A stretch of 57,419 nt of DNA, from NCBI GenBank assembly GCA_964347835.1, contig CAYFZR010000053.1:1-57419 (forward strand), written 5' to 3'. Shown here piece after piece: positions 1 to 8,701 of this stretch. The position numbers and the translations under genes are program-made. The stretch is from CAYFZR01 sp964347835 [NCBI: uncultured archaeon]. GTDB taxonomy: Archaea; CAYFZR01. The notes beneath the pieces are model-generated. The model was given only the letters and a program-made list of their open reading frames with translations. It had not been told where the DNA came from and made no database searches. Position 1 is the first letter of the stretch, and the number at the start of each line of letters is the position of its first letter.

Positions 1-119
1 AAAAATATGGCTTGTCTGACTATTTCACTCAGAGATAGTCCTGTCTCTTCCTTTATTCTTTCCAGCAAACTATCCGCGTCCTCATCCAGAGCTATGGTTA
101 ACCTTCTAGGGATTTTCAT
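1..119 (-). CDS. Ribbon-helix-helix (CopG-like) regulator, partial
   Basis: This reading frame starts at an ATG at position 119 and runs off the window edge, leaving 39 codons. It opens with MKIPRRLTIALDED and continues with a helix (LLERIKEET) and GLSLSEIVRQAI. A short basic beta strand followed by two helices is the pattern of ribbon-helix-helix DNA-binding proteins. A purine-rich GGGG stretch lies just upstream of the start. It lies beyond the glutamine synthetase gene on the same strand. The target cannot be inferred and the C-terminus is not visible. Confidence 0.7.
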   Translation of the reverse strand, partial: MKIPRRLTIALDEDADSLLERIKEETGLSLSEIVRQAIF

Positions 120-174
120 TTGCCCCCTTTTTTCTAATATATAAGAAAGAGATACTTCTTTATGGTTATTATGG

Positions 175-1545
175 TTAAATCGCCCTCAAGTATCTCTCTA
201 TCTCCCAATCCGTTACGTTAATTCTGAAATTATCCCATTCATCTCTCTTTATTTTCATGAAATTCTTGTATACGTGGTCTCCTAAGGTTTCTTGCAATAC
301 TTTATCATTATCAAGATGATCTAGAGCATCCGCCAACGTACTTGGCAGTGAGTCTATTCCATGCTTTTCTCTTTCTTCAGCACTCATTTCATAGATATCT
401 GCTTCAACAGGTTCTGGTGGATCGATCTTTTTCTTTATTCCGTCCAAACCGGCTTCGCACATACTTGCAAAAGCCAAATAAGGATTGCATGATGGATCAG
501 GACATCTGAATTCTACCCTCATAGCTTTCTCTTCCCCTGGAAAAATTTCCGGTACTCTGATTAGGGCTGATCTGTTTTTAAAGGCCCAAGAAATGTAAAC
601 CGGTGCCTCGTAACCGGGAACAAGCCTTTTGTATGAATTAACGGTTGGAGCTACGATAGCTGATAGTGACTTGGCATGGTGCAACAAGCCACCAATGAAG
701 TACCTAGCCGTTTCAGACAATCCATTTCTCTCTTTTGCTTTTGAGTCAAAGAAGGCGTTAGTATTATCTTTTACATTCCATAGACTTTGATGGGTGTGCA
801 TTCCAGATCCATTCACTCCAAACAAGGGTTTTGGCATGAATGTCGTGATATATCCATGAAAGTGTGCTATGGTTTTTGCCACCATCTTGTAGGTCATTAC
901 ACTATCTGCTATGGTGACTAAATCTCCAAACCTAAAGTCTACTTCGTATTGACCAGGAGATACCTCGTGATGACTCATTTCAACTTCAAGGCCAAAGCTC
1001 TCCAAAGTAAGTATCATGTCTCTCCTTACATCTTCAGCCATATCCAAGGGATGGAAATCAAAGTATCCTCCATGATCGATGGGTACCGGTTCAATAGTCG
1101 GAGAATCTTTTTCAAACAAGAAGAATTCCAATTCTGGACCACAATTATAAACATAACCCATATCTCTAGCTTTCTGTGAAGCTCTCTGTGCTATGAACCT
1201 CGGATCGCCCTCAAATCTCTTTCCGTCAGGGAAATGAACGTCGCATATAACTCTTGCAACCTTTTTTGAATTGGGTCTCCATGTAAGTAGAGAATATGTA
1301 TTGGGATCTGGCATTAAAAGCATGTCTGATTCCTCAATGGGTGTATAACCCAATATCGAGGAACCATCGAATCCCAAACCATTCTCAAGAACTTCTTCAA
1401 AGCTCTCGACCAGTATAGTTGTGCTCTTAAAGGTTCCATTCAAATCAGTGAATTGAAGGCGAACAAATTTCACATCTTCTTGTTGTGCTTTTTTAATGGT
1501 TTCTTTTTTTGATTCTTCGCTATATCCACTTTTGATTCTTCCCAT
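175..1545 (-). CDS. glnA: Glutamine synthetase, type I (alpha-like)
   Basis: Makes glutamine from glutamate, ammonia and ATP in the cytoplasm. At 456 residues it has the usual GSI length. The beta-grasp N-terminus holds the FDGSSI motif near residue 60. The catalytic domain shows NGSGMHTHQS and NRSALIRVP. The C-terminal loop lacks the adenylylation tyrosine context of the GSI-beta enzymes, so control by covalent AMP transfer is not expected; the alpha type is usually controlled by feedback inhibition and, in archaea, by GlnK or transcription. The start is supported by AAGGTG just upstream. It is divergent from the glutamate synthase genes, so the two halves of ammonia assimilation share one intergenic region. 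Confidence 0.97.
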   Translation of the reverse strand: MGRIKSGYSEESKKETIKKAQQEDVKFVRLQFTDLNGTFKSTTILVESFEEVLENGLGFDGSSILGYTPIEESDMLLMPDPNTYSLLTWRPNSKKVARVICDVHFPDGKRFEGDPRFIAQRASQKARDMGYVYNCGPELEFFLFEKDSPTIEPVPIDHGGYFDFHPLDMAEDVRRDMILTLESFGLEVEMSHHEVSPGQYEVDFRFGDLVTIADSVMTYKMVAKTIAHFHGYITTFMPKPLFGVNGSGMHTHQSLWNVKDNTNAFFDSKAKERNGLSETARYFIGGLLHHAKSLSAIVAPTVNSYKRLVPGYEAPVYISWAFKNRSALIRVPEIFPGEEKAMRVEFRCPDPSCNPYLAFASMCEAGLDGIKKKIDPPEPVEADIYEMSAEEREKHGIDSLPSTLADALDHLDNDKVLQETLGDHVYKNFMKIKRDEWDNFRINVTDWEIERYLRAI

Positions 1546-1565
1546 GATTTCACCTTCTGCCTATA

Positions 1566-1579
1566 GGAAATTTCTTTCC
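1566..1579. promoter_or_regulatory. Candidate NrpR operator of glnA
   Basis: The sequence GGAAATTTCTTTCC fits GGAA-N6-TTCC, the operator pattern known for the archaeal nitrogen repressor NrpR. It lies between the minus-strand TATA box and the glnA start, about where transcription should begin, so a bound repressor would block initiation. The pattern match is seen directly; NrpR binding is inferred. Confidence 0.6.
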
Positions 1580-1587
1580 TACTACAA

Positions 1588-1600
1588 GGTTATAAATCTT
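1588..1600 (-). promoter_or_regulatory. glnA promoter TATA box
   Basis: On the minus strand this reads AAGATTTATAACC, a good archaeal TATA element. It is about 45 nt upstream of the glnA ATG, which puts the start site near 1568, on the GGAA-N6-TTCC site. Confidence 0.55.
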
Positions 1601-1674
1601 TTTAAGATGTCTTCATAAAGGTTATGAAATGTTATGAAAGAGTCACAAAAACATTTTTGTAAACGTAAAATAGT

Positions 1675-1682
1675 CTATATAA
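1675..1682 (+). promoter_or_regulatory. TATA box for the gene at 1721
   Basis: CTATATAA preceded by an A-rich stretch lies 39-46 nt upstream of the ATG at 1721. A start near 1706 would leave a short leader holding the strong AGGAGGTGA ribosome binding site. It probably also drives the glutamate synthase genes that follow. Confidence 0.5.
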
Positions 1683-1720
1683 CCAGAACACAACCTATCA
1701 TAAATAGGAGGTGAAATAAG

Positions 1721-1954
1721 ATGGAAAAAAACGATTATAAATATAAAAAATTGGTCATAACTCAAGCATTAGAACAATTAGACTTTCCAAGAAGTAAAAA
1801 AGAATTTATGGATGATATAATCCTTTCAAAAGAAATCTTAGAAAACATGCCAGATAGGAAATATGTTTCCGCTTATGATTTCGAAAGAACACTGAAATTT
1901 GTGGCTGAAGAACTGAAACAAACAGAAAAGAGAAAATTGAAAATTAAGCATTGA
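1721..1954 (+). CDS. Small hypothetical protein upstream of glutamate synthase
   Basis: A 77-residue charged soluble protein that I do not recognise. It is predicted mostly helical and has a lysine-rich end (KRKLKIKH). The segment FPRSKKEFMDDI faintly recalls small archaeal DUF5789-type proteins, but this is not a firm match. A strong ribosome binding site (AGGAGGTGA) and a TATA box precede it, so it is clearly expressed. Only 46 nt separate it from the glutamate synthase genes on the same strand. A role in nitrogen metabolism is guilt by association only. Confidence 0.7.
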   Translation: MEKNDYKYKKLVITQALEQLDFPRSKKEFMDDIILSKEILENMPDRKYVSAYDFERTLKFVAEELKQTEKRKLKIKH

Positions 1955-2000
1955 ACGAGTTTATTGAACATATTAAACGATTGATGAAAGTTGATAATAA

Positions 2001-3179
2001 ATGAAATTCGTAATTACTCGTCCAACCCACGGTTTTAGGAAAGAAATTAGCGCCTGCGGCATAGCTGGCTTGATCAATACAGATGGAAAGAGAGAGAGCG
2101 GTCGCAGGGTAACTGAAATGCTTACCACAATGGTAGATCGAGAAAATGGTCTGGGAGCAGGGTTTGCTTGCTACGGTCTATTTCTGGATCTGGCTGACTA
2201 TTACTGCATTCAACTCCTACTCGATGATATGGAAGCAAAAGAAGCCGTAGAAGAATATTTGAAAGATCATGTTGAAATCGTAAAGGATGAACGTATCTAT
2301 TCACAGAGAGTAAAAACCATGAGAGGAGAGATTCCTGTTGTCTGGAGATTCTTTGTAGACCCTCCAAAAGAAAGAGTAGAGGATTGCATGGTATCCAGAG
2401 ACGAAGACGATTATATGATCCGTAGAGTTATGCACATCAACGAAAACATAGAAGGTGCATTTTGCATGTCTAGTGGTAAAAACATGGCCGTGTTTAAAGG
2501 AAACGGCTGGTCCCATGAGATTGCTGAGTTCTATGATATAGATCGCTATAAAGGATACATGTGGCTCTCTCACTCGAGATTTCCTACCAACACGCCAGGA
2601 TGGTGGGGCGGAGCCCATCCTTTTAACATCCTCGACTGGTCGGTTTGCCATAACGGAGAGATAACCTCCTATGGTACCAACAAGAGATACGTTGAGATGT
2701 GGGGATACAAATGTACAATGCTAACAGATTCGGAAGTAGTAACCTATCTATGGGATCTGTTATGCCGGAAACACAATCTTCCGAATCTAGTAGCAGCTAT
2801 GGCCATGGCTCCGAGATATTACTACGACTTGGAGATGATGCCTGAAAACGTTAAAAAAGTGGCTAAATTGCTTAGAATTGCCTACGGCCCTGCCATGATA
2901 AATGGTCCCTTCAGTATTCTTGTGGGAACGAATCGTTCAGCCCCGAGCATGATTGCTCTGACTGATAGGAAAAAGTTGAGACCAATGACGGTCGCGATCT
3001 CTGAGGATGGCAACACAATATTCGCCAGTAGTGAGGAGTGTGCATTTCAGCGCGTTGGTCATGTAGAAGAAACTTGGGCCCCAGTTGCAGGTAACCCGGT
3101 GATAGCCCAGCTTCATAATGGACTCGTATGGAAAGGTACTGAAAAACCCTTTGAAAACATAAAGGTGCAGGTGAGATAA
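2001..3179 (+). CDS. Glutamate synthase, glutaminase (class II GATase) subunit
   Basis: First of three genes that together make an archaeal split glutamate synthase. This subunit should release ammonia from glutamine using an N-terminal cysteine nucleophile. The likely nucleophile is Cys19 in SACGIAGLI, so an 18-residue leader would have to be removed. Class II amidotransferase features follow: SHSRFPTNTPG, the HNGEI segment and a late SSEECAF. At 392 residues it matches the detached glutaminase domain of large bacterial GltB. The next gene starts 2 nt after its stop. No flavin NADPH subunit (GltD) is encoded nearby. Confidence 0.9.
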   Translation: MKFVITRPTHGFRKEISACGIAGLINTDGKRESGRRVTEMLTTMVDRENGLGAGFACYGLFLDLADYYCIQLLLDDMEAKEAVEEYLKDHVEIVKDERIYSQRVKTMRGEIPVVWRFFVDPPKERVEDCMVSRDEDDYMIRRVMHINENIEGAFCMSSGKNMAVFKGNGWSHEIAEFYDIDRYKGYMWLSHSRFPTNTPGWWGGAHPFNILDWSVCHNGEITSYGTNKRYVEMWGYKCTMLTDSEVVTYLWDLLCRKHNLPNLVAAMAMAPRYYYDLEMMPENVKKVAKLLRIAYGPAMINGPFSILVGTNRSAPSMIALTDRKKLRPMTVAISEDGNTIFASSEECAFQRVGHVEETWAPVAGNPVIAQLHNGLVWKGTEKPFENIKVQVR

Positions 3180-3181
3180 AA

Positions 3182-4711
3182 ATGGCGTCAGAAGTAGTTA
3201 AACACAAAATACCATCACGTTTCAAGGTAATAATTGATAGAGGGCAATGCAATAAATGCAAGCGCTGCACAGTAAACTGTACCTTCGGTGCCTTATCATT
3301 TGATGGTGAAAGAATTGTTCCAAATCATGAAGAATGTGTGGCTTGTCAAAGATGTGCCATGATGTGTCCACAAGAAGCGATTTCAATCGTCCATAATCCC
3401 ACGACTTTTGCACCCCATTTCACCTATAATGATAGGATAAGAAGAATTGGCTACGAACAAGCAGGAACTGGAGGAGTCATGCTCTCTTCTAATGGAAATG
3501 ACTTGCCATATCGCCACATATTCGATGATTTGATACTGGATGCTGCTCAGGTCACGAATCCAGCGATCGATCCTTTGAGAGAACCCATAGAAACCACTAC
3601 TTATATAGGGGCAAAACCGGACAGTATGGATTTCGAAGAGGGAGAAGGATCTATAATACTGAAAACGAAGCTAGCACCTCATGTCAAGATAAACATGCCT
3701 ATTGTAGTAGGTCACATGTCCCTCGGTGCTATAAGTTACAATGCGTGTCTAGCCATACTTAAAGCGGCCAAAGAATGCGGCATAATGGTAGGAACAGGAG
3801 AGGGGGGCTTGCATCCAGATTTCTACGAGTTTAAAGAGGTTATAAACAGTGAAGTGGCTAGCGGACGTTTCGGGATTAATCCTGCTTATTTAAAGAATGT
3901 ATCCGCCTTAGAGATTAAAATAGGACAAGGAGCAAAGCCCGGACACGGAGGGCACCTTCCAGGAGAAAAGGTCAGCAAGCTAATATCAGAGACTAGAATG
4001 ATACCGGAGGGTTCAGACGCTTTGTCGCCCTACCCGCAACATGATATCTATAGCATAGAGGATTTGCAACAGCTTATCTATGCGCTTAAAGAAGCAACGA
4101 GATATAAGGTCCCTGTTGGGGTAAAAATCGCAGCAGTTCACAACAGTGCTGCTATAGCGTCAGGCATTGTAACTGCCGGAGCAGATTTTATCACGATAGA
4201 CGGTTTCAGAGGAGGAACTGGAGCTGCTCCACGAATTATCCGAGATCATGCAGGCATACCCATAGAATTAGCCATAGCTGCCGTAGATCAACGTCTTAGA
4301 GAAGAGGGAATCCGCCATAAGACCACTATATTAGCAGGAGGGAGCATAAGATACTCTGCTGATCTTGTAAAGGCACTGGCTCTCGGAGCAGATGCAGGCA
4401 TGATAGGCACGGCCGTATTGATCGCCATGGGATGCAGAGTATGTCAGCAGTGCCACAGGGGACTCTGTCCTTGGGGTATTGCAACCCAGAAGGACGAATA
4501 CGCCAAGCGACTCGATGTAGATATTGCAATCCGAAGGATTGTTAACCTCTTTAATGCATGGAACGAAGAGTTAAGAGAGATCTTAGGAGCGATGGGGATC
4601 GATTCTGTAGAGAGTATTGTAGGTAACCGTGACAGGCTGAGATATGTTGGGCCAAACCCGAGAATTGCAGACATTCTCGGTGTCAAGCATGCTGGGGAGG
4701 CCTGGGGTTGA
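3182..4711 (+). CDS. Glutamate synthase, ferredoxin-FMN subunit
   Basis: This 509-residue subunit carries the synthase reaction that makes glutamate from 2-oxoglutarate and ammonia. Near the N-terminus are two [4Fe-4S] motifs, CNKCKRCTVNC and CVACQRCAMMCP, an archaeal feature that may take electrons directly from reduced carriers. The FMN barrel follows, with GTGEGGLHPDF, KPGHGGHLPGEK, SPYPQHDIYSIEDL and DGFRGGTGAAP. Late cysteines in CRVCQQCHRGLCPWG match the Fe-S cluster of glutamate synthases. Its stop overlaps the start of the next gene (TGATG), so the subunits are translationally coupled. With no GltD in sight, the electron donor is probably ferredoxin. Confidence 0.95.
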   Translation: MASEVVKHKIPSRFKVIIDRGQCNKCKRCTVNCTFGALSFDGERIVPNHEECVACQRCAMMCPQEAISIVHNPTTFAPHFTYNDRIRRIGYEQAGTGGVMLSSNGNDLPYRHIFDDLILDAAQVTNPAIDPLREPIETTTYIGAKPDSMDFEEGEGSIILKTKLAPHVKINMPIVVGHMSLGAISYNACLAILKAAKECGIMVGTGEGGLHPDFYEFKEVINSEVASGRFGINPAYLKNVSALEIKIGQGAKPGHGGHLPGEKVSKLISETRMIPEGSDALSPYPQHDIYSIEDLQQLIYALKEATRYKVPVGVKIAAVHNSAAIASGIVTAGADFITIDGFRGGTGAAPRIIRDHAGIPIELAIAAVDQRLREEGIRHKTTILAGGSIRYSADLVKALALGADAGMIGTAVLIAMGCRVCQQCHRGLCPWGIATQKDEYAKRLDVDIAIRRIVNLFNAWNEELREILGAMGIDSVESIVGNRDRLRYVGPNPRIADILGVKHAGEAWG

Positions 4712-5502
4712 TGGTAAAAAAGATAATTATAAGCGCTAATAACTCAACTGAGCCCATGCGATATTGGGAACTTAACGAGAAGATACATAAAGCAGCGGAT
4801 GAAGGATGCAAACATATAATCGTTAAGGACGTAATGGGTCAAAGGTTCATTGGAGCAGGAATGGAGCACAAGGATGTTAAGATTGACATTTACGGTGTGC
4901 CCGGAAATAATCTCGGCGTTTTCATGGATGGTCCCACAATAGAGGTCTTTGGTAATGCAGAGGACCAGATAGGAAATACCATGAACTCTGGAACCATAAT
5001 AATCCACGGAAACGCATGGGACGTATCAGGATTGGCGGCAAGAGGCGGTAAGATCTTCGTTAAGGGTGACGGCGGTTACAGGATTGGTATACACATGAAA
5101 GAATACGATGGTCACAAGCCCATTCTAGTGTATGGGGGTTCTGTAAAGGAATTCTTTGGAGAATACATGGCTGGAGGAATTCTTGTAGCTCTAGGATTGA
5201 AAATAAAAGATGGTGTAATCGAAGATGTTCCACCAAAAGAGGTAGTTGCTGGAAGTTTGGGAAGCGGTATCCACGGAGGTATAATCTACATTAGGGGAGA
5301 GATACCGAAAGAGCATCTTGGTATAGGAGCAACTGTACAGGAGTTTACAGAAGAAGATAAAAAAATGCTTACCCCCGTCTTTGAGGAGTTTTGCAGTTAT
5401 TTCAACGTCCCTATAGAAAAGATATGGGAAAGGAAAATAACAAAGATAGTCCCCACGTCTACTAGACCTTACGCCGCTTATTATAATCCAAGATCCATTT
5501 AG
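4711..5502 (+). CDS. Glutamate synthase, GXGXG (C-terminal) subunit
   Basis: A 263-residue protein corresponding to the C-terminal beta-helix domain of GltB. It shows the repeating glycine pattern typical of this fold (for example ARGGKIFVKGDGGYRIGIHMKEY given in parts: ARGGKIFVKGD, then GGYRIGIHMKEY). It packs against the FMN subunit and is structural. I take the ATG at 4711, which overlaps the upstream stop and has GGGGAGG about 10 nt before it; a TTG three bases earlier is the alternative. It is the last gene of the cluster and converges on rpiA 20 nt away. Confidence 0.92.
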   Translation: MVKKIIISANNSTEPMRYWELNEKIHKAADEGCKHIIVKDVMGQRFIGAGMEHKDVKIDIYGVPGNNLGVFMDGPTIEVFGNAEDQIGNTMNSGTIIIHGNAWDVSGLAARGGKIFVKGDGGYRIGIHMKEYDGHKPILVYGGSVKEFFGEYMAGGILVALGLKIKDGVIEDVPPKEVVAGSLGSGIHGGIIYIRGEIPKEHLGIGATVQEFTEEDKKMLTPVFEEFCSYFNVPIEKIWERKITKIVPTSTRPYAAYYNPRSI

Positions 5503-5522
5503 AGCCAATTTTTTCAATCACT

Positions 5523-6182
5523 CTATTTTTTGAGTATCTTTACTCCTTCTTTAGATCCTATCAAAACTCTTTCTACCGGACAGGTAAATATTCCATTTTC
5601 TACTACGCCGGGTATTGAATTTATCTCGATTTCTAATTCTCTTGGATTATCTAAATTTTTTACCTCTAAATCACAAATAAAATTACCAAAATCAGTGATA
5701 AATGGTCTATTTTCTATCCATCTTAGTCTTGGATTGCCTATTTTTTTTAACTCCTCTTCTACAACCCTCAATGCCTTTGGTATCACTTCGATGGGAATTG
5801 GAAATGAAAATTTTTCAACCAATTTCTTCTCTTCTACTATGACTATGAATCTCTTTGCACTGTAATCGACGATTTTTTCAAGAGTATGGGCACCTCCTCC
5901 ACCTTTTATGAGAATAAGATTGCTGTTTACTTGATCTGCTCCATCTATGGCTATATCACATTCGTACTCGTTTAATGAGGTAATTTTTATGTTGTTCTCT
6001 ATGGCGAGGAGCATGGATTGATAAGAAGTTGGAATTCCGAGGATTTCTAAGCCGTTCTTAACCTCTTTTCCTAAAACATTTATAAACTCTGCTACTGTAG
6101 ATCCTGTTCCAATACCTACTACATAGCCGTCTTTAATGTATTTTAGCGCCTCTTCGGCGACTAGTCTCTTCTCTCCCACCAT
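5523..6182 (-). CDS. rpiA: Ribose-5-phosphate isomerase A
   Basis: Interconverts ribose 5-phosphate and ribulose 5-phosphate. The 219-residue length is normal for RpiA. Visible motifs are GIGTGSTVAEFI (phosphate loop), DGADQVN (catalytic acid) and KGGGGAHTLEKIV (active-site lysine and glutamate). It is a lone gene on the minus strand. In archaea it usually serves pentose supply for nucleotides via the ribulose monophosphate or nonoxidative route. Confidence 0.96.
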   Translation of the reverse strand: MVGEKRLVAEEALKYIKDGYVVGIGTGSTVAEFINVLGKEVKNGLEILGIPTSYQSMLLAIENNIKITSLNEYECDIAIDGADQVNSNLILIKGGGGAHTLEKIVDYSAKRFIVIVEEKKLVEKFSFPIPIEVIPKALRVVEEELKKIGNPRLRWIENRPFITDFGNFICDLEVKNLDNPRELEIEINSIPGVVENGIFTCPVERVLIGSKEGVKILKK

Positions 6183-6257
6183 CGAAATTCTCCTTTTTTT
6201 ATATTACCGATTTCTATATTAATTCACTATTTATATTATTGCGCGTATCATTAGATC

Positions 6258-6866
6258 ATGGGCTCTAAAATAAAAATTCTGCTCGTTTTGTTATTTTTAA
6301 TAGGCGTGTCAACCTTGATCTTTACGCTAAAAAGACCGAGGCAGTACGAGGCAGAGTTAGTAAGAGGAGAAGGTGAAGATACTGAAGTGTTAACCGTCGG
6401 GGTTATATCCGACACCCATATTCCTAAAAGAGTACAAAAACTGCCGCAAGAGATTTATGGAATATTTGAGAACGCTAGCGTCATAATTCATGCGGGAGAT
6501 ATGGTAGATATCAGAGTACTAAATGATTTAGAAGAAATTTCTAAGGTCGTAGCTGTCCATGGAAACATGGATCCTCCCTCCATAAGAGAAAAATTTCCAA
6601 AAATAAACTCAATTGAAATTTATGACTGGAAAATTGGTTTTACGCATGATTCAATAATAAGAAGCGGCAAAATGAAAGAAATAGCAGTAAAAAACAATTT
6701 AAATGTTCTGATCTTTGGTCATACTCACAGACCAACTATAGCGAAAGAAGATGGAAGGATTTACCTTAATCCCGGAAGTCCAACAAACCCTATACTTTCT
6801 AATCCCAGTGTAGCCATACTAAAAGTTAGCAGAAACAAAATAACTGCAAGAATAGTTGAGATTTAG
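6258..6866 (+). CDS. Membrane-anchored calcineurin-like phosphoesterase (YfcE/MJ0936 type)
   Basis: A 202-residue protein. Residues 5-24 are a hydrophobic anchor or signal segment, after which comes a complete small metallophosphoesterase domain. Metal-binding motifs are in order: VISDTH, HAGDMVD, VHGNMD, GFTHD and FGHTHRP, then LNPGSPTNP. Cytoplasmic MJ0936 relatives hydrolyse phosphodiesters, but they normally lack the N-terminal anchor, so this copy probably faces the outside of the membrane. The downstream radical SAM gene begins at the very next base after its stop, so the two are one operon. Substrate unknown. Confidence 0.85.
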   Translation: MGSKIKILLVLLFLIGVSTLIFTLKRPRQYEAELVRGEGEDTEVLTVGVISDTHIPKRVQKLPQEIYGIFENASVIIHAGDMVDIRVLNDLEEISKVVAVHGNMDPPSIREKFPKINSIEIYDWKIGFTHDSIIRSGKMKEIAVKNNLNVLIFGHTHRPTIAKEDGRIYLNPGSPTNPILSNPSVAILKVSRNKITARIVEI

Positions 6867-7847
6867 ATGTTTGCCCTAAAAGCCCTTATAAATATTATAA
6901 AGAGCAGGTATTCTCCTGTTCCTTTGGTTATATGCCACAATATAACTTACAAATGTAATTTAAGGTGTAAATTCTGCCGTTTTTGGAGAATAGAGTCTCA
7001 AGAAAACGAACTAACTTTGGAAGAAATTCAGGGTATCATCGATGAATCTAAGGAATTAGGTGCCATAATATATAATGTATGGGGTACAGAACCCCTTATG
7101 AGAGAAGATCTATTAAATTGTCTAAGATATGCAAAAGAAAAAGGTTTAAAAACATCCCTCATAACAAACGGTACACTTCTCGAAAAAAAGGTTGAAGAAA
7201 TCTCGAACTTGGTAGATTATTTGGTCATCTCTGTAGACGGAATGAATGATACTTATGAAAAGATAAGAGGGGCTAGCTTTAAAACAGTACTGAAGGCACT
7301 CGAGAAGATAAGAGAGTATAAAATCAAGACTACATTGAATTATGTTATATGTGGCCTAAACCTAGGAGACGTACGTGAAACCGTATCTTTTGCAAGTGAT
7401 ATGGGTTTTTACATAACTTTTGAGCCAGTACATTATTCTCCCGAAATAGAGGGGGACTGGGAAGAAGTCAAAATAAAGGATCAAGATTCTTATATTAAGG
7501 CAATAGAGACAATTATTGACATGAAGAAGGAAGGATATGAGATTGCAAATTCTTTTAATTACTTATCCCTACTGAAAGAAAATAAAAGAGACTTCAGATG
7601 TAACGTAGGGAACTTTCTTTTGCACATAGAACCCGACGGTTCTGTTTACATTCCATGCGGTAAATGGGGTAAGATTGGTTCTACAAGAGAGAATTCATTG
7701 AAGAATATTTGGTTCTCTAAGGAAGCACAAAAAAGAAGAAATTATGCTAAAGATTGTAAAGATTGCCTTTTCTCTGGCTATATTGAGTCTTCATTCCTAT
7801 ATTCCTTTAATTTAAGTGCGCTGAGAAATTTTTTTAGATCGATATAA
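6867..7847 (+). CDS. Radical SAM protein with C-terminal cysteine domain
   Basis: A 326-residue radical SAM enzyme. The [4Fe-4S]-SAM motif is CNLRCKFC (CX3CX2C), followed by the SAM-binding region around NVWGTEPL. The C-terminal part holds further cysteines (CNVGNF, IPCGKW, CKDCLF), which resemble a SPASM/twitch-type auxiliary cluster domain. The last 20 residues are hydrophobic and aromatic, suggesting membrane contact. It starts directly after the phosphoesterase stop with no gap. Lipid or peptide modification at the membrane is possible but unproven. Confidence 0.85.
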   Translation: MFALKALINIIKSRYSPVPLVICHNITYKCNLRCKFCRFWRIESQENELTLEEIQGIIDESKELGAIIYNVWGTEPLMREDLLNCLRYAKEKGLKTSLITNGTLLEKKVEEISNLVDYLVISVDGMNDTYEKIRGASFKTVLKALEKIREYKIKTTLNYVICGLNLGDVRETVSFASDMGFYITFEPVHYSPEIEGDWEEVKIKDQDSYIKAIETIIDMKKEGYEIANSFNYLSLLKENKRDFRCNVGNFLLHIEPDGSVYIPCGKWGKIGSTRENSLKNIWFSKEAQKRRNYAKDCKDCLFSGYIESSFLYSFNLSALRNFFRSI

Positions 7848-7852
7848 AATTT

Positions 7853-8575
7853 TTAAATCAATTTCGATATCGCTATTCCATCCTGAGTAATTTCAAAAAG
7901 AAACCAGTAGGTAAGAGGTTTTTTGCCAACCATCGACTTTATTCTCAGTTGTCTTTCTAGCCTTTCCTTTTCCACATATCTTACCTCAACTAAAGAATCC
8001 ATCATAGACTCTATCTGTGCCACTGATTGGGAGTCTATAGCCTTTTCCTGTAATATATAGAAATTTACGCCATTAAGCCTTTTTAATTTTGCTTTAACCT
8101 TCATAATATGTCTCAAGAGTTCTTTCGTTTCTACGTAATACAGAAGTGTAGTTAAATCATCTACTAAAACCAGAAAATGATTGCCTCTTACCCTATCAAA
8201 TAATTCGTCCATTGTCCTTGAAACTCTAATCAAGTTCGTTGGATCGTCTATAATGTATTCGGCATCGCTATTTTGAATCTCCTCTCTTCCGATGAGCCCT
8301 GAATAGCCATCTACGATTATAAATGATCCCTCATTCTCAAATTTTTCGATATCCCAACCAAAATATCCCATCTTGTACCTTACATCACTAGGAGAGTTTC
8401 TCAGGGTGAAGTATATACCAAACTCACCTCTTATTAAGGCGTTATATAAAATCTGCCTGCATAATATACCTTTTCCAACTCCGACGTCGCCAAAAACTAA
8501 AACGTATTGACTTCTCGGAAAGCCTCCGAAAAGACGATCATCAATCTCTTTTATACCCGTGAGCAATAACTCCAT
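7853..8575 (-). CDS. KaiC/RadA-like RecA-superfamily ATPase, degenerate Walker A
   Basis: A 240-residue single-domain protein of the archaeal KaiC-like group, starting TGIKEIDDRLFGGFP. The P-loop at residues 29-36 reads GDVGVGKG, so the Ser/Thr that should follow the lysine is a glycine. The strand-2 position that holds catalytic glutamates in KaiC reads FTLRNSP. Walker B is likely FLVLVDD (residues 134-140). It may bind nucleotide weakly or act as a regulatory, non-hydrolysing member. It converges on the radical SAM gene and its start abuts a repeat-filled gap. No partner is obvious. Confidence 0.75.
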   Translation of the reverse strand: MELLLTGIKEIDDRLFGGFPRSQYVLVFGDVGVGKGILCRQILYNALIRGEFGIYFTLRNSPSDVRYKMGYFGWDIEKFENEGSFIIVDGYSGLIGREEIQNSDAEYIIDDPTNLIRVSRTMDELFDRVRGNHFLVLVDDLTTLLYYVETKELLRHIMKVKAKLKRLNGVNFYILQEKAIDSQSVAQIESMMDSLVEVRYVEKERLERQLRIKSMVGKKPLTYWFLFEITQDGIAISKLI

Positions 8576-8701
8576 GTAAATTAATAAATCAAAACATGAT
8601 AAAAATGTTTTGTAATTTAATATTAGTTAATTATAGAACTTAGACTAAAAAGAAGGCCTGAATCTCCTTTGACTTTTTATGGGGTTATTACCCCCTTCTT
8701 T

